64,000 nucleotides of DNA, from contig JAUHXS010000009.1 of the NCBI GenBank assembly GCA_030426955.1, positions 80,491 through 144,490 on the forward strand. Direction: 5' to 3'. Shown here one piece after another: positions 27,485 through 35,752 of the stretch. The position numbers and the translations under genes were made by a program. The DNA is from Bacteroidia bacterium (GTDB lineage Bacteria; Bacteroidota; Bacteroidia; Chitinophagales; JAUHXS01). The notes beneath the pieces are model-generated. The model was not told the DNA's origin, did not search any database, and saw nothing but the letters and a program-made list of their open reading frames with translations. Numbering within the stretch: the first letter of the stretch is position 1; the number at the start of each line of letters is the position of its first letter.

Positions 27485-27521
27485 CAAAAGTTATTTTCTA
27501 ACATTCTTGCAAGTCTAAATT
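27485..27521 (-). promoter_or_regulatory. Promoter with shared TTTAGACTTGCAAGAAT box (leftward)
   Basis: Minus strand: AATTTAGACTTGCAAGAATG (27521-27502), TTG then 16 bases, then TAACTTTTG (27493-27485) as a -7-like element. The box edge lies 49 bases from the ATG at 27452. Confidence 0.65.
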
Positions 27522-27574
27522 AAAAAAGCACCTCTAAAGTGCTATAAAGAGAAAAATTTAGACTTGCAAGAATG
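27502..27574. repeat. Perfect 20-bp inverted repeat between divergent secreted-protein genes
   Basis: CATTCTTGCAAGTCTAAATT at 27502-27521 is exactly complementary to 27555-27574. The 33-base centre holds a smaller hairpin, AGCAC (27527-27531) with GTGCT (27539-27543). Each arm is one copy of the shared promoter box, and each lies 49 bases from the start codon of the gene it faces. Confidence 0.9.
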
Positions 27575-27591
27575 GTTCAGTATTTCATTTT
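27555..27591 (+). promoter_or_regulatory. Promoter with shared TTTAGACTTGCAAGAAT box (rightward)
   Basis: AATTTAGACTTGCAAGAATG at 27555-27574. At the same 16-base spacing the -7 position reads TTTCATTTT, a weaker match than at the two minus-strand copies. The box edge is 49 bases from the ATG at 27624. Confidence 0.5.
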
Positions 27592-27623
27592 CATTTAGTC
27601 TGATACTTGTATACTTTTAAGAG

Positions 27624-29297
27624 ATGAAGCCCATACTTTCTATTTATTTTTATCTGCTTACTTTTTGTGTAAATGCTCAGCTCACTCAAGAATCTGACAT
27701 TACTCTAGGTGGAACTGATGACGATGGCTCCATTATTGCCATACAAACGCCAGATGGAGGTTACCTATACGGTGGAAGTTCAGCTTCTCCTGCAGGAGGT
27801 GATAAAACAGAGGGTGCTTTTGGTGAGACAGACTATTGGCTCATAAAATTAGATGCCGATAGGAACAAAGAATGGGATAAAATTTATGGTGGAATAGAGC
27901 GTGATGCTTTGTGGACCATTGTTCATACAGGAGATGGCTATCTACTTGGAGGACTTTCACAATCTGGAGTAAGTGGTAATAAAACTACTCCTAACTTCGG
28001 TGGCTATGATTACTGGGTCGTAAAAATAGACTTGCAAGGAAATATGCTTTGGGATAAAAACTATGGTGGAACGGGCTGGGACGCTCTGTATCAAATTGCC
28101 ATTGCTTCTGATGGCAACTATTTGCTAGGCGGATACTCATCCTCTGGTATTAGTGGAAACAAAACACTTCCCGTAAGAGGCAGTATTGAACCAAATGATT
28201 ACTGGGTAATAAAAATAGACGGTAATGGTAATAAACTGTGGGAAAAAGTATACGGCGGAGATGAAACAGATTACCTAAGATCGCTAGAAGTAACCTCTGA
28301 TGGAGGGTTTATTGTGGGAGGAATATCTCGGTCTAATGCTGGCTGGGAAAAATCTGAAAACAGTAGAGGACTATCAGATTATTGGGTCATTAAGGCAGAT
28401 AATGATGGAGAAGTTATCTGGGACAAAACATATGGTGGCACAAAAGATGATGATTTAGTAGCTATAAAAGAGCTACCATCTGGCGATTTTATTCTTTTTG
28501 GATGGTCCAGGTCTGACATTGGTGATGAAAAGTCTGAAAATAGTCGTGGCGTAAGGGATTATTGGCTTATAAAAACAGATGAATTAGGCAATAAACTTTG
28601 GGATAAAACTTATGGTGGTTCAGAAAATGATAAAGCAGGAACGGGAAACTGCTTGATCGTTGACAATGATAAAGGCTTTTTATTAGGTGGGTCTTCCAAT
28701 TCAGACATCAGCAACGAAAAGTCTGAAAACAGTAGAGGAGGCAACGATTACTGGCTCGTAAAAACAGATAGCAATGGAGTATTGGAGTGGGATATGACTA
28801 TTGGGGGAGCAGGAGAAGATGATTTAAGAAACATTATACAAGAGGACTGCCATTATCTTTTAGGTGGGTTTTCAGATTCAGATATCAGTGGAGACAAATC
28901 TGAAGACAGTAAGGGAGGAGATGATTGCTGGATCGTAACATTAAAAGACTCCTGCACGCTAGATTCCTTAATAGACACAACTAGTAATATGGGCATGCCT
29001 ATAGATACTATCGTGGAATCTTCTTTCTTTGCTCCAAATGCTTTTACTCCCAATGGAGATGGTAGAAATGATGTTTTTTTAATACAAGGAGAAAATATTG
29101 ATGAAATGGAATTAGCAATTTATAATACATTTGGGGAGATGGTTTTCTATACGGAGAATGCACAAGAAGGGTGGGACGGAAAACTTTCAACCCAAATATT
29201 TCCACCAGGAGTTTATGTCTGGCACATTATTGCATCAAGTCCAAATAGTGTTGAAAATACCTTTCAGTTGAAAGGGAATGTTACGGTAATAAGATAA
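27624..29297 (+). CDS. T9SS type B secreted seven-repeat beta-propeller protein
   Basis: 557 residues. Signal peptide MKPILSIYFYLLTFCVNAQ. The body is a tandem array of ~55-residue repeats, each with a GGY(L/I)xGG strand, a DYW(L/V)(I/V)K strand, GNxLWDKxYGG and an SENSRG-like loop. Seven DYW-type strands can be counted, the last degenerate (DCWIVTL), which suggests a seven-bladed propeller. The C-terminus is a CHU_C domain (FFAPNAFTPNGDGRNDVF ... LAIYNTFGEMVFYT ... LKGNVTVIR). It is divergent from the gene at 27452 and shares its promoter box. The repeat units are strongly similar to each other, implying recent internal duplication. Ligand unknown. Confidence 0.82.
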   Translation: MKPILSIYFYLLTFCVNAQLTQESDITLGGTDDDGSIIAIQTPDGGYLYGGSSASPAGGDKTEGAFGETDYWLIKLDADRNKEWDKIYGGIERDALWTIVHTGDGYLLGGLSQSGVSGNKTTPNFGGYDYWVVKIDLQGNMLWDKNYGGTGWDALYQIAIASDGNYLLGGYSSSGISGNKTLPVRGSIEPNDYWVIKIDGNGNKLWEKVYGGDETDYLRSLEVTSDGGFIVGGISRSNAGWEKSENSRGLSDYWVIKADNDGEVIWDKTYGGTKDDDLVAIKELPSGDFILFGWSRSDIGDEKSENSRGVRDYWLIKTDELGNKLWDKTYGGSENDKAGTGNCLIVDNDKGFLLGGSSNSDISNEKSENSRGGNDYWLVKTDSNGVLEWDMTIGGAGEDDLRNIIQEDCHYLLGGFSDSDISGDKSEDSKGGDDCWIVTLKDSCTLDSLIDTTSNMGMPIDTIVESSFFAPNAFTPNGDGRNDVFLIQGENIDEMELAIYNTFGEMVFYTENAQEGWDGKLSTQIFPPGVYVWHIIASSPNSVENTFQLKGNVTVIR

Positions 29298-29336
29298 CTT
29301 TTGAATATCCGTAAATTATCATAATGAACAAAAACA

Positions 29337-29437
29337 AAAATTTTCATTCCGAAACTCCCCTCCAACGGGGTAAAGGGGTGGGGTTTTAACCTTCTATGAA
29401 AATTTTGCATTTATGAATGTTTGCGGACATTCATAAA
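29337..29437. repeat. Nested inverted repeats with GGGG-rich core and adjacent hairpin
   Basis: AAAATTTTCAT (29337-29347) pairs with ATGAAAATTTT (29396-29406). Between them lies a C/G-rich core where AAACTCCCC can fold against GGGGTGGGGTTT. Next to it TTTATGAATGT (29410-29420) pairs perfectly with ACATTCATAAA (29427-29437). The G-rich core is unlike the AT-rich surroundings and looks like a dispersed palindromic element. It separates the secreted propeller gene from the third EKR(Y/F)FK paralogue. Confidence 0.6.
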
Positions 29438-29504
29438 CAGCTCAATTGTTGCCTTATAGGTTAATCACAAAATAATTATCTTTAGTTAATAAAGATTTTT
29501 TGCC

Positions 29505-31001
29505 GTGACTCCCTCTACAGAATTATATGATCTAATTCATTCATTATCAAAATCCGAAAAAAGATACTTTAAGCTATTTGCCTCCAAGCACATTATAGGA
29601 GATCAAAATATTTATGTCGAGCTTTTTGATGCGATTCAAGAACAAAAAGAATATGATGAGTCTAGTATTAAAGATATATTCAAGGGGGAATCATTTATTA
29701 AACACCTTCCTTCAAAGAAAAACTACTTATATCATATTATCCTAGATAGTCTGAGAGTTTTTCACTCGCAACAGTCAGTGGAAGCCAAACTTAGAAGGTT
29801 GATCCATTTTGCAGAAATTCTATATACAAAAAGGCTTTACCAACAATGCCATAAAACGCTATCTAAAGCCTTCAAAATGGCCAGAGAAGAGGAAGAGTAT
29901 GATTATATATATCCCGTTATAAGCTGGGAAAAAAAATTACTTAGAACAGCCCCTCTATCTACTAAGGTAAAAAAGAGCATTGAGGAGTTTTCTGAAACAT
30001 TTCATCATACCGAAAGTTTACTCCATCAAATGCAAGAATTGTGGCAAACCTCTAATACTATTTTTACTATTTATCAAGAGAAAGGCCATACAATTAGCAA
30101 TGATGTGCTGCAGGAAGTAGAAAAGTTATTAAGTAATATCACTCACCATGAAAATGACTTAATGTCATATCACGCTGAATATTATTACAATCAGTGTCAT
30201 TACTTGTACCACTTGATACGAGTAGATGCCAATAATATGTATCCATACATTTTAAAGATGCTGCAACTACTAGAAAGCAACCCCAAAAGGATATACAATG
30301 ACATTACCCGCTATATTGCAACCTCTAACAACCACTTTCTCGTTCTTCGTAGGCTGCAAAAGTTTAAAGAATTAGAACAAGCCTTGCAAAAAACGGAAAA
30401 GTTTGTTCAAAACAGTCGATCTTCTTTATCCCAAACGGTTAAAAGTGAAATTGAACTTCGGCTACTCAATTATAGAGTCAGCATATTAATAGACACTGAA
30501 AGATTACAAGAAGCCCTTACTCTGGTTGAGGAAAATATAAAAAGGATTACACAACTTTACAAAGAACCTGTTACACAGGCACAGCTAACTACTTTGTCTT
30601 ATAAAATAGCCTATATCTATTTTGTAAATGACTCTTATAATAAATCTCTAGATTGGTTGGATAAAGTTATCAATGCTCATTATGCTCAAGAGCGATATGA
30701 CCTTCAAGTAGCAGCTAGATTGCTCTCTTTATTTGCACACTATGAATTAAATAATGACTTATTGCTCCCGTATGCTATCAATTCAACCCTTCAGTTCCTA
30801 AAAAGTCGCAAAAAGCTTTTTAAGCTTGAAAAAGAATTACTAACGTTCTTAAAAGATATTACCAAAACAAACTTAGATCAAGACATAGATAAAAAGTTCT
30901 TACAGTTTAAAAAAGACTTAAAAACAATATTAAATGATCCTGAAGAAGGGAAAATAACCTATTACCTTGATATCAAAAAATGGTTAGACAAACATATATA
31001 A
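29505..31001 (+). CDS. EKR(Y/F)FK-family helical protein, paralogue 3
   Basis: 498 residues from GTG at 29505, with no ATG giving the family N-terminus. It has SLSKSEKRYFKLFASKH (13-29), ELFDAIQ, KNYLYHIILDSLRVFH and AEILYTKRLYQQ, aligned in order with the genes at 10763 and 15515. The rest is soluble and helical with TPR-like periodicity. No signal peptide, membrane segment or catalytic motif is seen. It follows a T9SS type B gene on the same strand, as paralogue 2 does. Function unknown. Confidence 0.6.
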   Translation: MTPSTELYDLIHSLSKSEKRYFKLFASKHIIGDQNIYVELFDAIQEQKEYDESSIKDIFKGESFIKHLPSKKNYLYHIILDSLRVFHSQQSVEAKLRRLIHFAEILYTKRLYQQCHKTLSKAFKMAREEEEYDYIYPVISWEKKLLRTAPLSTKVKKSIEEFSETFHHTESLLHQMQELWQTSNTIFTIYQEKGHTISNDVLQEVEKLLSNITHHENDLMSYHAEYYYNQCHYLYHLIRVDANNMYPYILKMLQLLESNPKRIYNDITRYIATSNNHFLVLRRLQKFKELEQALQKTEKFVQNSRSSLSQTVKSEIELRLLNYRVSILIDTERLQEALTLVEENIKRITQLYKEPVTQAQLTTLSYKIAYIYFVNDSYNKSLDWLDKVINAHYAQERYDLQVAARLLSLFAHYELNNDLLLPYAINSTLQFLKSRKKLFKLEKELLTFLKDITKTNLDQDIDKKFLQFKKDLKTILNDPEEGKITYYLDIKKWLDKHI

Positions 31002-31100
31002 AGCATAGTAGTTCTTCATTTCACGCATAACCATTGCAGGTGGCAACAAAAATATAAAATTACATAAGTTAAGTATTTTGATAGAAAACAAAAACTACCA

Positions 31101-32126
31101 CTAAAAAAGCGTAGCAGTCTTACTAGGGGGCGTTTTCCCAAGATGTGAATATGCCAATTGAGTCGCCTCACGCCCTCTTGGCGTCCGCTGAATATACCCT
31201 TCTTGAATTAAAAAAGGCTCATACACTTCTTCTATCGTTCCTGGCTCTTCCGCCGCCGCCGCCGCAATTGTACTTAATCCTACTGGACCACCATTAAATT
31301 TATCAATAATAGTAGACAGGATTCTATTATCCATTTCATCTAAACCGTTCTCATCTACGTTCAATGCTTGTAAACCAAATCGTGCTATTTCGATATCAAT
31401 ATTGCCATTTCCTTTTACTTGCGCAAAATCTCTAATTCGCCTTAATAGTGCATTAGCAATTCTTGGCGTTCCCCTACTCCTTCTCGCAATTTCATAAGCA
31501 CCATCTTCATCAATATCTGTTCTTAATATTTCTGAAGACCTCAGAATAATCTTTTTCAAGACTTCTGCATCATAGTACTCTATACGTGTATTGATACCAA
31601 AACGAGATCTCAATGGCGCAGAAAGCAACCCTGATCGCGTTGTTGCGCCAACCAATGTAAATGGATTAAGATCAATTTGAACGCTTCGAGCACTTGGTCC
31701 ACTATCAATCATGATATCGATTTTATAGTCTTCCATGGCTGAGTATAAATACTCCTCAACTACGGTATTTAATCGATGGATTTCATCAATAAAGAGCACA
31801 TCATTTGGCTCAAGATTAGTTAATAAACCAGCAAGATCTCCTGGCTTTTCCAAAACAGGTCCCGATGTCAATTTTAGACTAACACCCATTTCATTTGAGA
31901 TAATATGCGCTAATGTTGTCTTACCCAGTCCAGGAGGACCATGCAAAATCACATGGTCTAAAGCCTCTGCCCTGCCCTTTGCTGCCTCTATAAAAATGCA
32001 AAGGTTCTCCACCAGTTTTGGCTGGCCTACAAAATCATCGAAATTTTGCGGACGGAGTACCTTTTCAATTTCTTTTTCCTCGTTGGAAAGGTTTTCCTCT
32101 AAAGGGTTTAAATTAGGGTTTTGCAT
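31101..32126 (-). CDS. ruvB: Holliday junction branch migration helicase RuvB
   Basis: 341 residues from ATG 32126 (an in-frame ATG six codons earlier, at 32144, is also possible). Walker [10 protein letters not shown], Walker B FIDEIHRL, sensor 1 [18 protein letters not shown] and the arginine-finger region match RuvB, with a C-terminal winged helix ([19 protein letters not shown]: [18 protein letters not shown]). RuvB forms the hexameric motor that moves Holliday junctions with RuvA during recombination repair. It is divergent from recJ, another recombination gene, with a structured repeat element between them. Confidence 0.97.
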   Translation of the reverse strand: MQNPNLNPLEENLSNEEKEIEKVLRPQNFDDFVGQPKLVENLCIFIEAAKGRAEALDHVILHGPPGLGKTTLAHIISNEMGVSLKLTSGPVLEKPGDLAGLLTNLEPNDVLFIDEIHRLNTVVEEYLYSAMEDYKIDIMIDSGPSARSVQIDLNPFTLVGATTRSGLLSAPLRSRFGINTRIEYYDAEVLKKIILRSSEILRTDIDEDGAYEIARRSRGTPRIANALLRRIRDFAQVKGNGNIDIEIARFGLQALNVDENGLDEMDNRILSTIIDKFNGGPVGLSTIAAAAAEEPGTIEEVYEPFLIQEGYIQRTPRGREATQLAYSHLGKTPPSKTATLF

Positions 32127-32202
32127 ACGACATAAAATTACCATTAATTTTATCGGTTAGCAATTTATATTATAAACATCAGAAGCAATTTAAACCGTGA
32201 TT

Positions 32203-32392
32203 ATGCAATAGAAATCAAAAATAATATACTTCTATTGCATTAACACGAGTTAACCCATCGGCCGCCAAAGGCTTGCCGTAGGCGATGCCCGATATAGAAA
32301 TTCACCATTATGGTTTTAATCAAAATGGTTGAAGTTCTCTATCGCTATGCATTTGAAAAACATTTATTTTTCTAGTGCATAGATCGGGTTAA
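32203..32392. repeat. Multi-hairpin palindromic element between ruvB and recJ
   Basis: A leading stem ATGCAATAGAA/TTCTATTGCAT (32203-32213 with 32230-32240) is followed by a closed set: outer TTAACCC/GGGTTAA (32250-32256 with 32386-32392) enclosing CATCG/CGATG (32256-32260 with 32283-32287), an ~18/21-matched stem (32290-32309 with 32324-32344), and a 14/16-matched stem (32345-32360 with 32367-32382). The layout is cloverleaf-like. It could be a miniature mobile repeat or a structured RNA leader of recJ. Confidence 0.6.
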
Positions 32393-32410
32393 AAGGACTA
32401 ACTTTACAAT

Positions 32411-34129
32411 ATGGTAAACAGCAATGTAAAACGCTCCACCAAAAGATGGAAAGCTCAAAAAGTAGACCCTAATCTTTCTGAATCTTTGCAGCAAGAACTC
32501 AAAATTCATCCGATTTTTTGCAACCTCTTGGTATCTAGAGGAATTACTACCTATGCAGAAGCTAAAAGTTTTTTTCGCCCCTCTTTAGATCACTTACATG
32601 ATCCGTTTTTAATGAAAGATATGGGTCAGGCAATCAAAAGGATAAAAGAAGCCATTGAAAACAATGAGAAGTTATTGATATATGGAGATTATGATGTTGA
32701 CGGAACGACATCCGTTGCGTTGGTTTATTCATTTTTCAAAACACTTCATTCAAATATCGATTTTTATATACCTGACAGGTACAAGGAAGGTTATGGAGTT
32801 TCAAAAGATGGAATTGACTACGCTAATAAAAATAAGGCCTCACTCATTATCGCCTTAGATTGTGGCATTAAAGCGATAGAACAAATTGAATATGCCAATC
32901 AAAAAGGAATTGATTTTATTATTTGCGACCATCACAGACCTGGGGATCAACTGCCAAATGCTATTGCTGTATTAGACCCTAAACGTGAAGACTGTCAATA
33001 TCCATATAAAGAGTTGAGTGGTTGTGGAATTGGTTTTAAATTAATCGAAGCTTATGCGCAAGCCAGCGACTTATCTTTTGAGGAGGTTATTCAATATTTG
33101 GATTTTGTGACTATCAGTATTGCGTGTGATATCGTTCCAATTACAGGAGAGAATAGAGTTTTAGCTTTTTATGGCCTTCAACAATTATCAAATAAGACGA
33201 GACCTGGTATTCATCAGCTATTAGATCTTGCTGGTTTTAAAAAGGAGCACATTTCAATTGATGATTTAGTATTTAAAGTTGGACCACGAATCAATGCAGC
33301 TGGTCGGATGGGTGATGCAAAGGATGCCGTAAGACTTTTAATCTCAGAAAAGGTAGAGGCATCTAATAATGCTTCAAATTTAAATGCAAGCAATACCGAT
33401 AGGCAAAAAGTTGACCAAGATATTACACAAGAAGCAATGGACATTATTGCAAATGATAACATGCTGCAAGAGAAGAAAACAACGGTTTTATTTCAACCCC
33501 ACTGGCATAAAGGTGTTATTGGTATTGTTGCCTCTAGACTAATTGAGACTTATTACCGTCCAACGATTGTCTTGACAGAATCTGAGGGTAAAATCACAGG
33601 GTCTGCAAGATCTGTAGTTGGTTTTGATATTTACAATGCAATAAAATCCTGTGAAGACTTATTAGAACAATTTGGAGGTCACAAGTATGCTGCTGGGCTA
33701 ACATTATCCTCAAATAACTTAAACGCTTTTATTGAAAAATTCGAAGCAATTGTATCGAATACAATTGATAAAAAGCTTTTAACACCTGAAATTACCGTTG
33801 ATGCTAACCTAAGTTTTACTGACATCAACTACCCATTTTTTAATCTATTACAGCAGTTTGCTCCGTTTGGGCCTCAAAACATGAAGCCCGTATTTAGGAC
33901 AACACAAGTTGTTGACTCTGGTTACTCCAAGATAGTTGGGGAAAGACATCTCAAACTATCAATAAAACATCAAGGTTCTCAAACTATAAATGGTATTGCT
34001 TTTGGAATGGCAAACTATATTGATGTAGTAAAAAAAGGTAACTTTGATGTTTGTTATACTTTGGAGGAAAACGAATGGCAAGGCAATAAAAGCATTCAGT
34101 TGAATGTTAAAGATATACACCTTCGCTAA
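32411..34129 (+). CDS. recJ: Single-stranded-DNA-specific exonuclease RecJ
   Basis: 572 residues, the usual length. DHH phosphoesterase motifs: YGDYDVDGTTS (near 93-103), ALDCG, CDHHRPGDQLPNA (the DHH signature, near 172-184) and GPRINAAGRMGDA. The DHHA1 domain carries GVIGIVASRL, SARS and GGHKYAAG. A C-terminal OB-fold ends with the RecJ. RecJ degrades single-stranded DNA 5' to 3' with Mg or Mn in mismatch and recombination repair. The start ATG lies 18 bases after the structured repeat element, so that element is probably in its leader. Confidence 0.95.
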   Translation: MVNSNVKRSTKRWKAQKVDPNLSESLQQELKIHPIFCNLLVSRGITTYAEAKSFFRPSLDHLHDPFLMKDMGQAIKRIKEAIENNEKLLIYGDYDVDGTTSVALVYSFFKTLHSNIDFYIPDRYKEGYGVSKDGIDYANKNKASLIIALDCGIKAIEQIEYANQKGIDFIICDHHRPGDQLPNAIAVLDPKREDCQYPYKELSGCGIGFKLIEAYAQASDLSFEEVIQYLDFVTISIACDIVPITGENRVLAFYGLQQLSNKTRPGIHQLLDLAGFKKEHISIDDLVFKVGPRINAAGRMGDAKDAVRLLISEKVEASNNASNLNASNTDRQKVDQDITQEAMDIIANDNMLQEKKTTVLFQPHWHKGVIGIVASRLIETYYRPTIVLTESEGKITGSARSVVGFDIYNAIKSCEDLLEQFGGHKYAAGLTLSSNNLNAFIEKFEAIVSNTIDKKLLTPEITVDANLSFTDINYPFFNLLQQFAPFGPQNMKPVFRTTQVVDSGYSKIVGERHLKLSIKHQGSQTINGIAFGMANYIDVVKKGNFDVCYTLEENEWQGNKSIQLNVKDIHLR

Positions 34130-34257
34130 AAAATCGAAAGTATATGCTACGTAGCTTTAGGGTTAGATTGATAAAAAATGATAGTTTAAAATAGTCGATT
34201 TGTTTTAGCTTCGGCGTATTATAATATTCTAAAAGCGGAGTAGTATATAAAAGCATC

Positions 34258-35001
34258 ATGATACTGAGAGCAGAAAATATCGTAAAAACTTATAGTGGCA
34301 GGAGAGTTGTAAATGGTGTATCGATTGAAGTCGGACAAGGTGAAATTGTTGGTCTACTAGGTCCGAATGGTGCCGGTAAAACAACTTCGTTTTATATGAC
34401 AGTAGGTTTAGTAATTCCTGATGAGGGAAAGATTTTTTTGGATGACCTTAATATTACCAAAGTACCTATGTACAAAAGAGCTAAAATGGGTGTTGGTTAT
34501 TTACCACAGGAGGCCTCTGTTTTCAGGAAGTTAAGTGTCGAAGATAATATTATGGCAATTCTAGAGATGTTTTATAAAGATAAAACCCAAAGAAAAGAGC
34601 GCTTAGAAGAATTATTAGATGAGTTTGGATTGCAAAAAGTCAGAAAAAACCAAGGGGATGTTTTGTCAGGAGGAGAAAGAAGAAGAACCGAGATTGCACG
34701 AGCACTAGCATCCGATCCAAAGTTCATTCTACTAGATGAACCATTTGCTGGAATTGACCCCATTGCGGTTGAAGACATTCAAAAGATCGTTGCTAAGCTT
34801 AAATTTAAAAATATCGGTATTCTTATTACTGATCATAATGTTCAAGAAACTTTATCGATTACAGATAGAGCCTACCTGCTCTTTGAAGGACAGATTTTAA
34901 AATCAGGTGTAGCAGAAGAATTAGCTGCCGACCCTCAAGTTCGTAAAGTCTATTTAGGGGAAAACTTCGAATTAAAAAGAAAGGTCTTTACAGAGGAATA
35001 G
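34258..35001 (+). CDS. lptB: LPS export ABC transporter ATP-binding protein LptB
   Basis: 247 residues, a single ABC ATPase. Walker [10 protein letters not shown] (near 35-43), Q-loop YLPQE, signature [15 protein letters not shown] (near 137-151), Walker [14 protein letters not shown], and H-loop ITDHNV. The [12 protein letters not shown] signature and the [16 protein letters not shown] region are specific for LptB, which powers lipopolysaccharide transport from the inner membrane through LptFG and the LptCA bridge. No LptFG or LptC gene is adjacent, as is usual in Bacteroidota. Single gene on the plus strand. Confidence 0.95.
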   Translation: MILRAENIVKTYSGRRVVNGVSIEVGQGEIVGLLGPNGAGKTTSFYMTVGLVIPDEGKIFLDDLNITKVPMYKRAKMGVGYLPQEASVFRKLSVEDNIMAILEMFYKDKTQRKERLEELLDEFGLQKVRKNQGDVLSGGERRRTEIARALASDPKFILLDEPFAGIDPIAVEDIQKIVAKLKFKNIGILITDHNVQETLSITDRAYLLFEGQILKSGVAEELAADPQVRKVYLGENFELKRKVFTEE

Positions 35002-35071
35002 TACTATCTATAGTTGCTTATGCAACATTTTATTAATAATATTCGTATACTTACAGAAGAAAGTTTAAGCG

Positions 35072-35317
35072 ATGCAAACCATTACAATTAGAATAAACAA
35101 TTCAAAAGCTCTTAAAATATTAAAGAGTTTAGAAGAAGTTAATTTAATTACATTAATTGATGGTCTTTTCAAAAAAGGAAGCAAAAAACAACTTTTAACA
35201 TTAAAGCCTAAAAGAACTTCAAAGTCCGAAAGTTTTACTTCCTTATCTGGTATATGGGAAGACAGAGATGATATTACGATAGAATCATTAAGAGCCAAAG
35301 CATGGCCAACAAGATAG
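35072..35317 (+). CDS. Antitoxin of a VapBC-type pair
   Basis: 81 residues. The start MQTITIRINNSKALKILKSL is the common N-terminal strand-helix of small Bacteroidota/cyanobacterial antitoxins, and the C-terminal half is basic and likely disordered (KGSKKQLLTLKPKRTSKSES), ending in a short toxin-binding tail. Its last 16 bases overlap the start of the PIN toxin gene, the typical antitoxin-first order. It should neutralise the toxin and repress its own promoter. The family name is uncertain. The identification rests mostly on position and size. Confidence 0.7.
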   Translation: MQTITIRINNSKALKILKSLEEVNLITLIDGLFKKGSKKQLLTLKPKRTSKSESFTSLSGIWEDRDDITIESLRAKAWPTR

Positions 35318-35691
35318 TTATTCTCTGTGACACAAACATCATTATTGAGTTTTTCAAGAAGAATGTTCAGGTAGTAAAAGCGATTGAGCAAGTTGGAGAA
35401 GCAAGCGTATATATAAGCTCTATTACAGTTGCTGAATTATATTTTGGCGCCAAGAATAAACAAGAACTTAATATAATAAAGGATAAACTTGATCTTATAG
35501 TACACGTTCCAATCAATGAATATATCAATAATATCTTTGAAGAATTAATGTTCAATTATTCCTTAAGTCATAAGCTATCAATTCCCGATGCTCAAATTGC
35601 AGCAAGTGCCATTTATTATGACATCCCTTTATATACACTAAATAAAAAAGATTTCAAATTTATCAAAAAGGTCAAGCTATATGAACCTTAA
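35302..35691 (+). CDS. VapC-like PIN-domain ribonuclease toxin
   Basis: 129 residues with the full PIN acidic set: Asp10 (ILCDTN), Glu45 (VAELYFG), Asp96 (IPDAQIAASA) and Asp117 (LNKKDF). VapC toxins are Mg-dependent RNases, several of which cut initiator tRNA or rRNA. The target here is unknown. It overlaps the antitoxin by 16 bases and both stand between lptB and the GH3 gene with no other mobile features. All catalytic residues are present, so it appears active. Confidence 0.88.
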   Translation: MANKIVILCDTNIIIEFFKKNVQVVKAIEQVGEASVYISSITVAELYFGAKNKQELNIIKDKLDLIVHVPINEYINNIFEELMFNYSLSHKLSIPDAQIAASAIYYDIPLYTLNKKDFKFIKKVKLYEP

Positions 35692-35752
35692 TTGATCTCA
35701 TTTCAAATAAATCTTCTTTTTATTATTTTTATGCACCTGCCGATCAATTCTT

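Noticed and set aside
28027..28038. TAGACTTGCAAG inside the propeller gene, resembling the shared promoter box
   Set aside because: It encodes the in-frame repeat residues IDLQG of the propeller and lacks the rest of the box and a -7 element.
31735..32160. 141-codon plus-strand frame
   Set aside because: Antisense to ruvB. Composition is explained by the complement of conserved RuvB codons.
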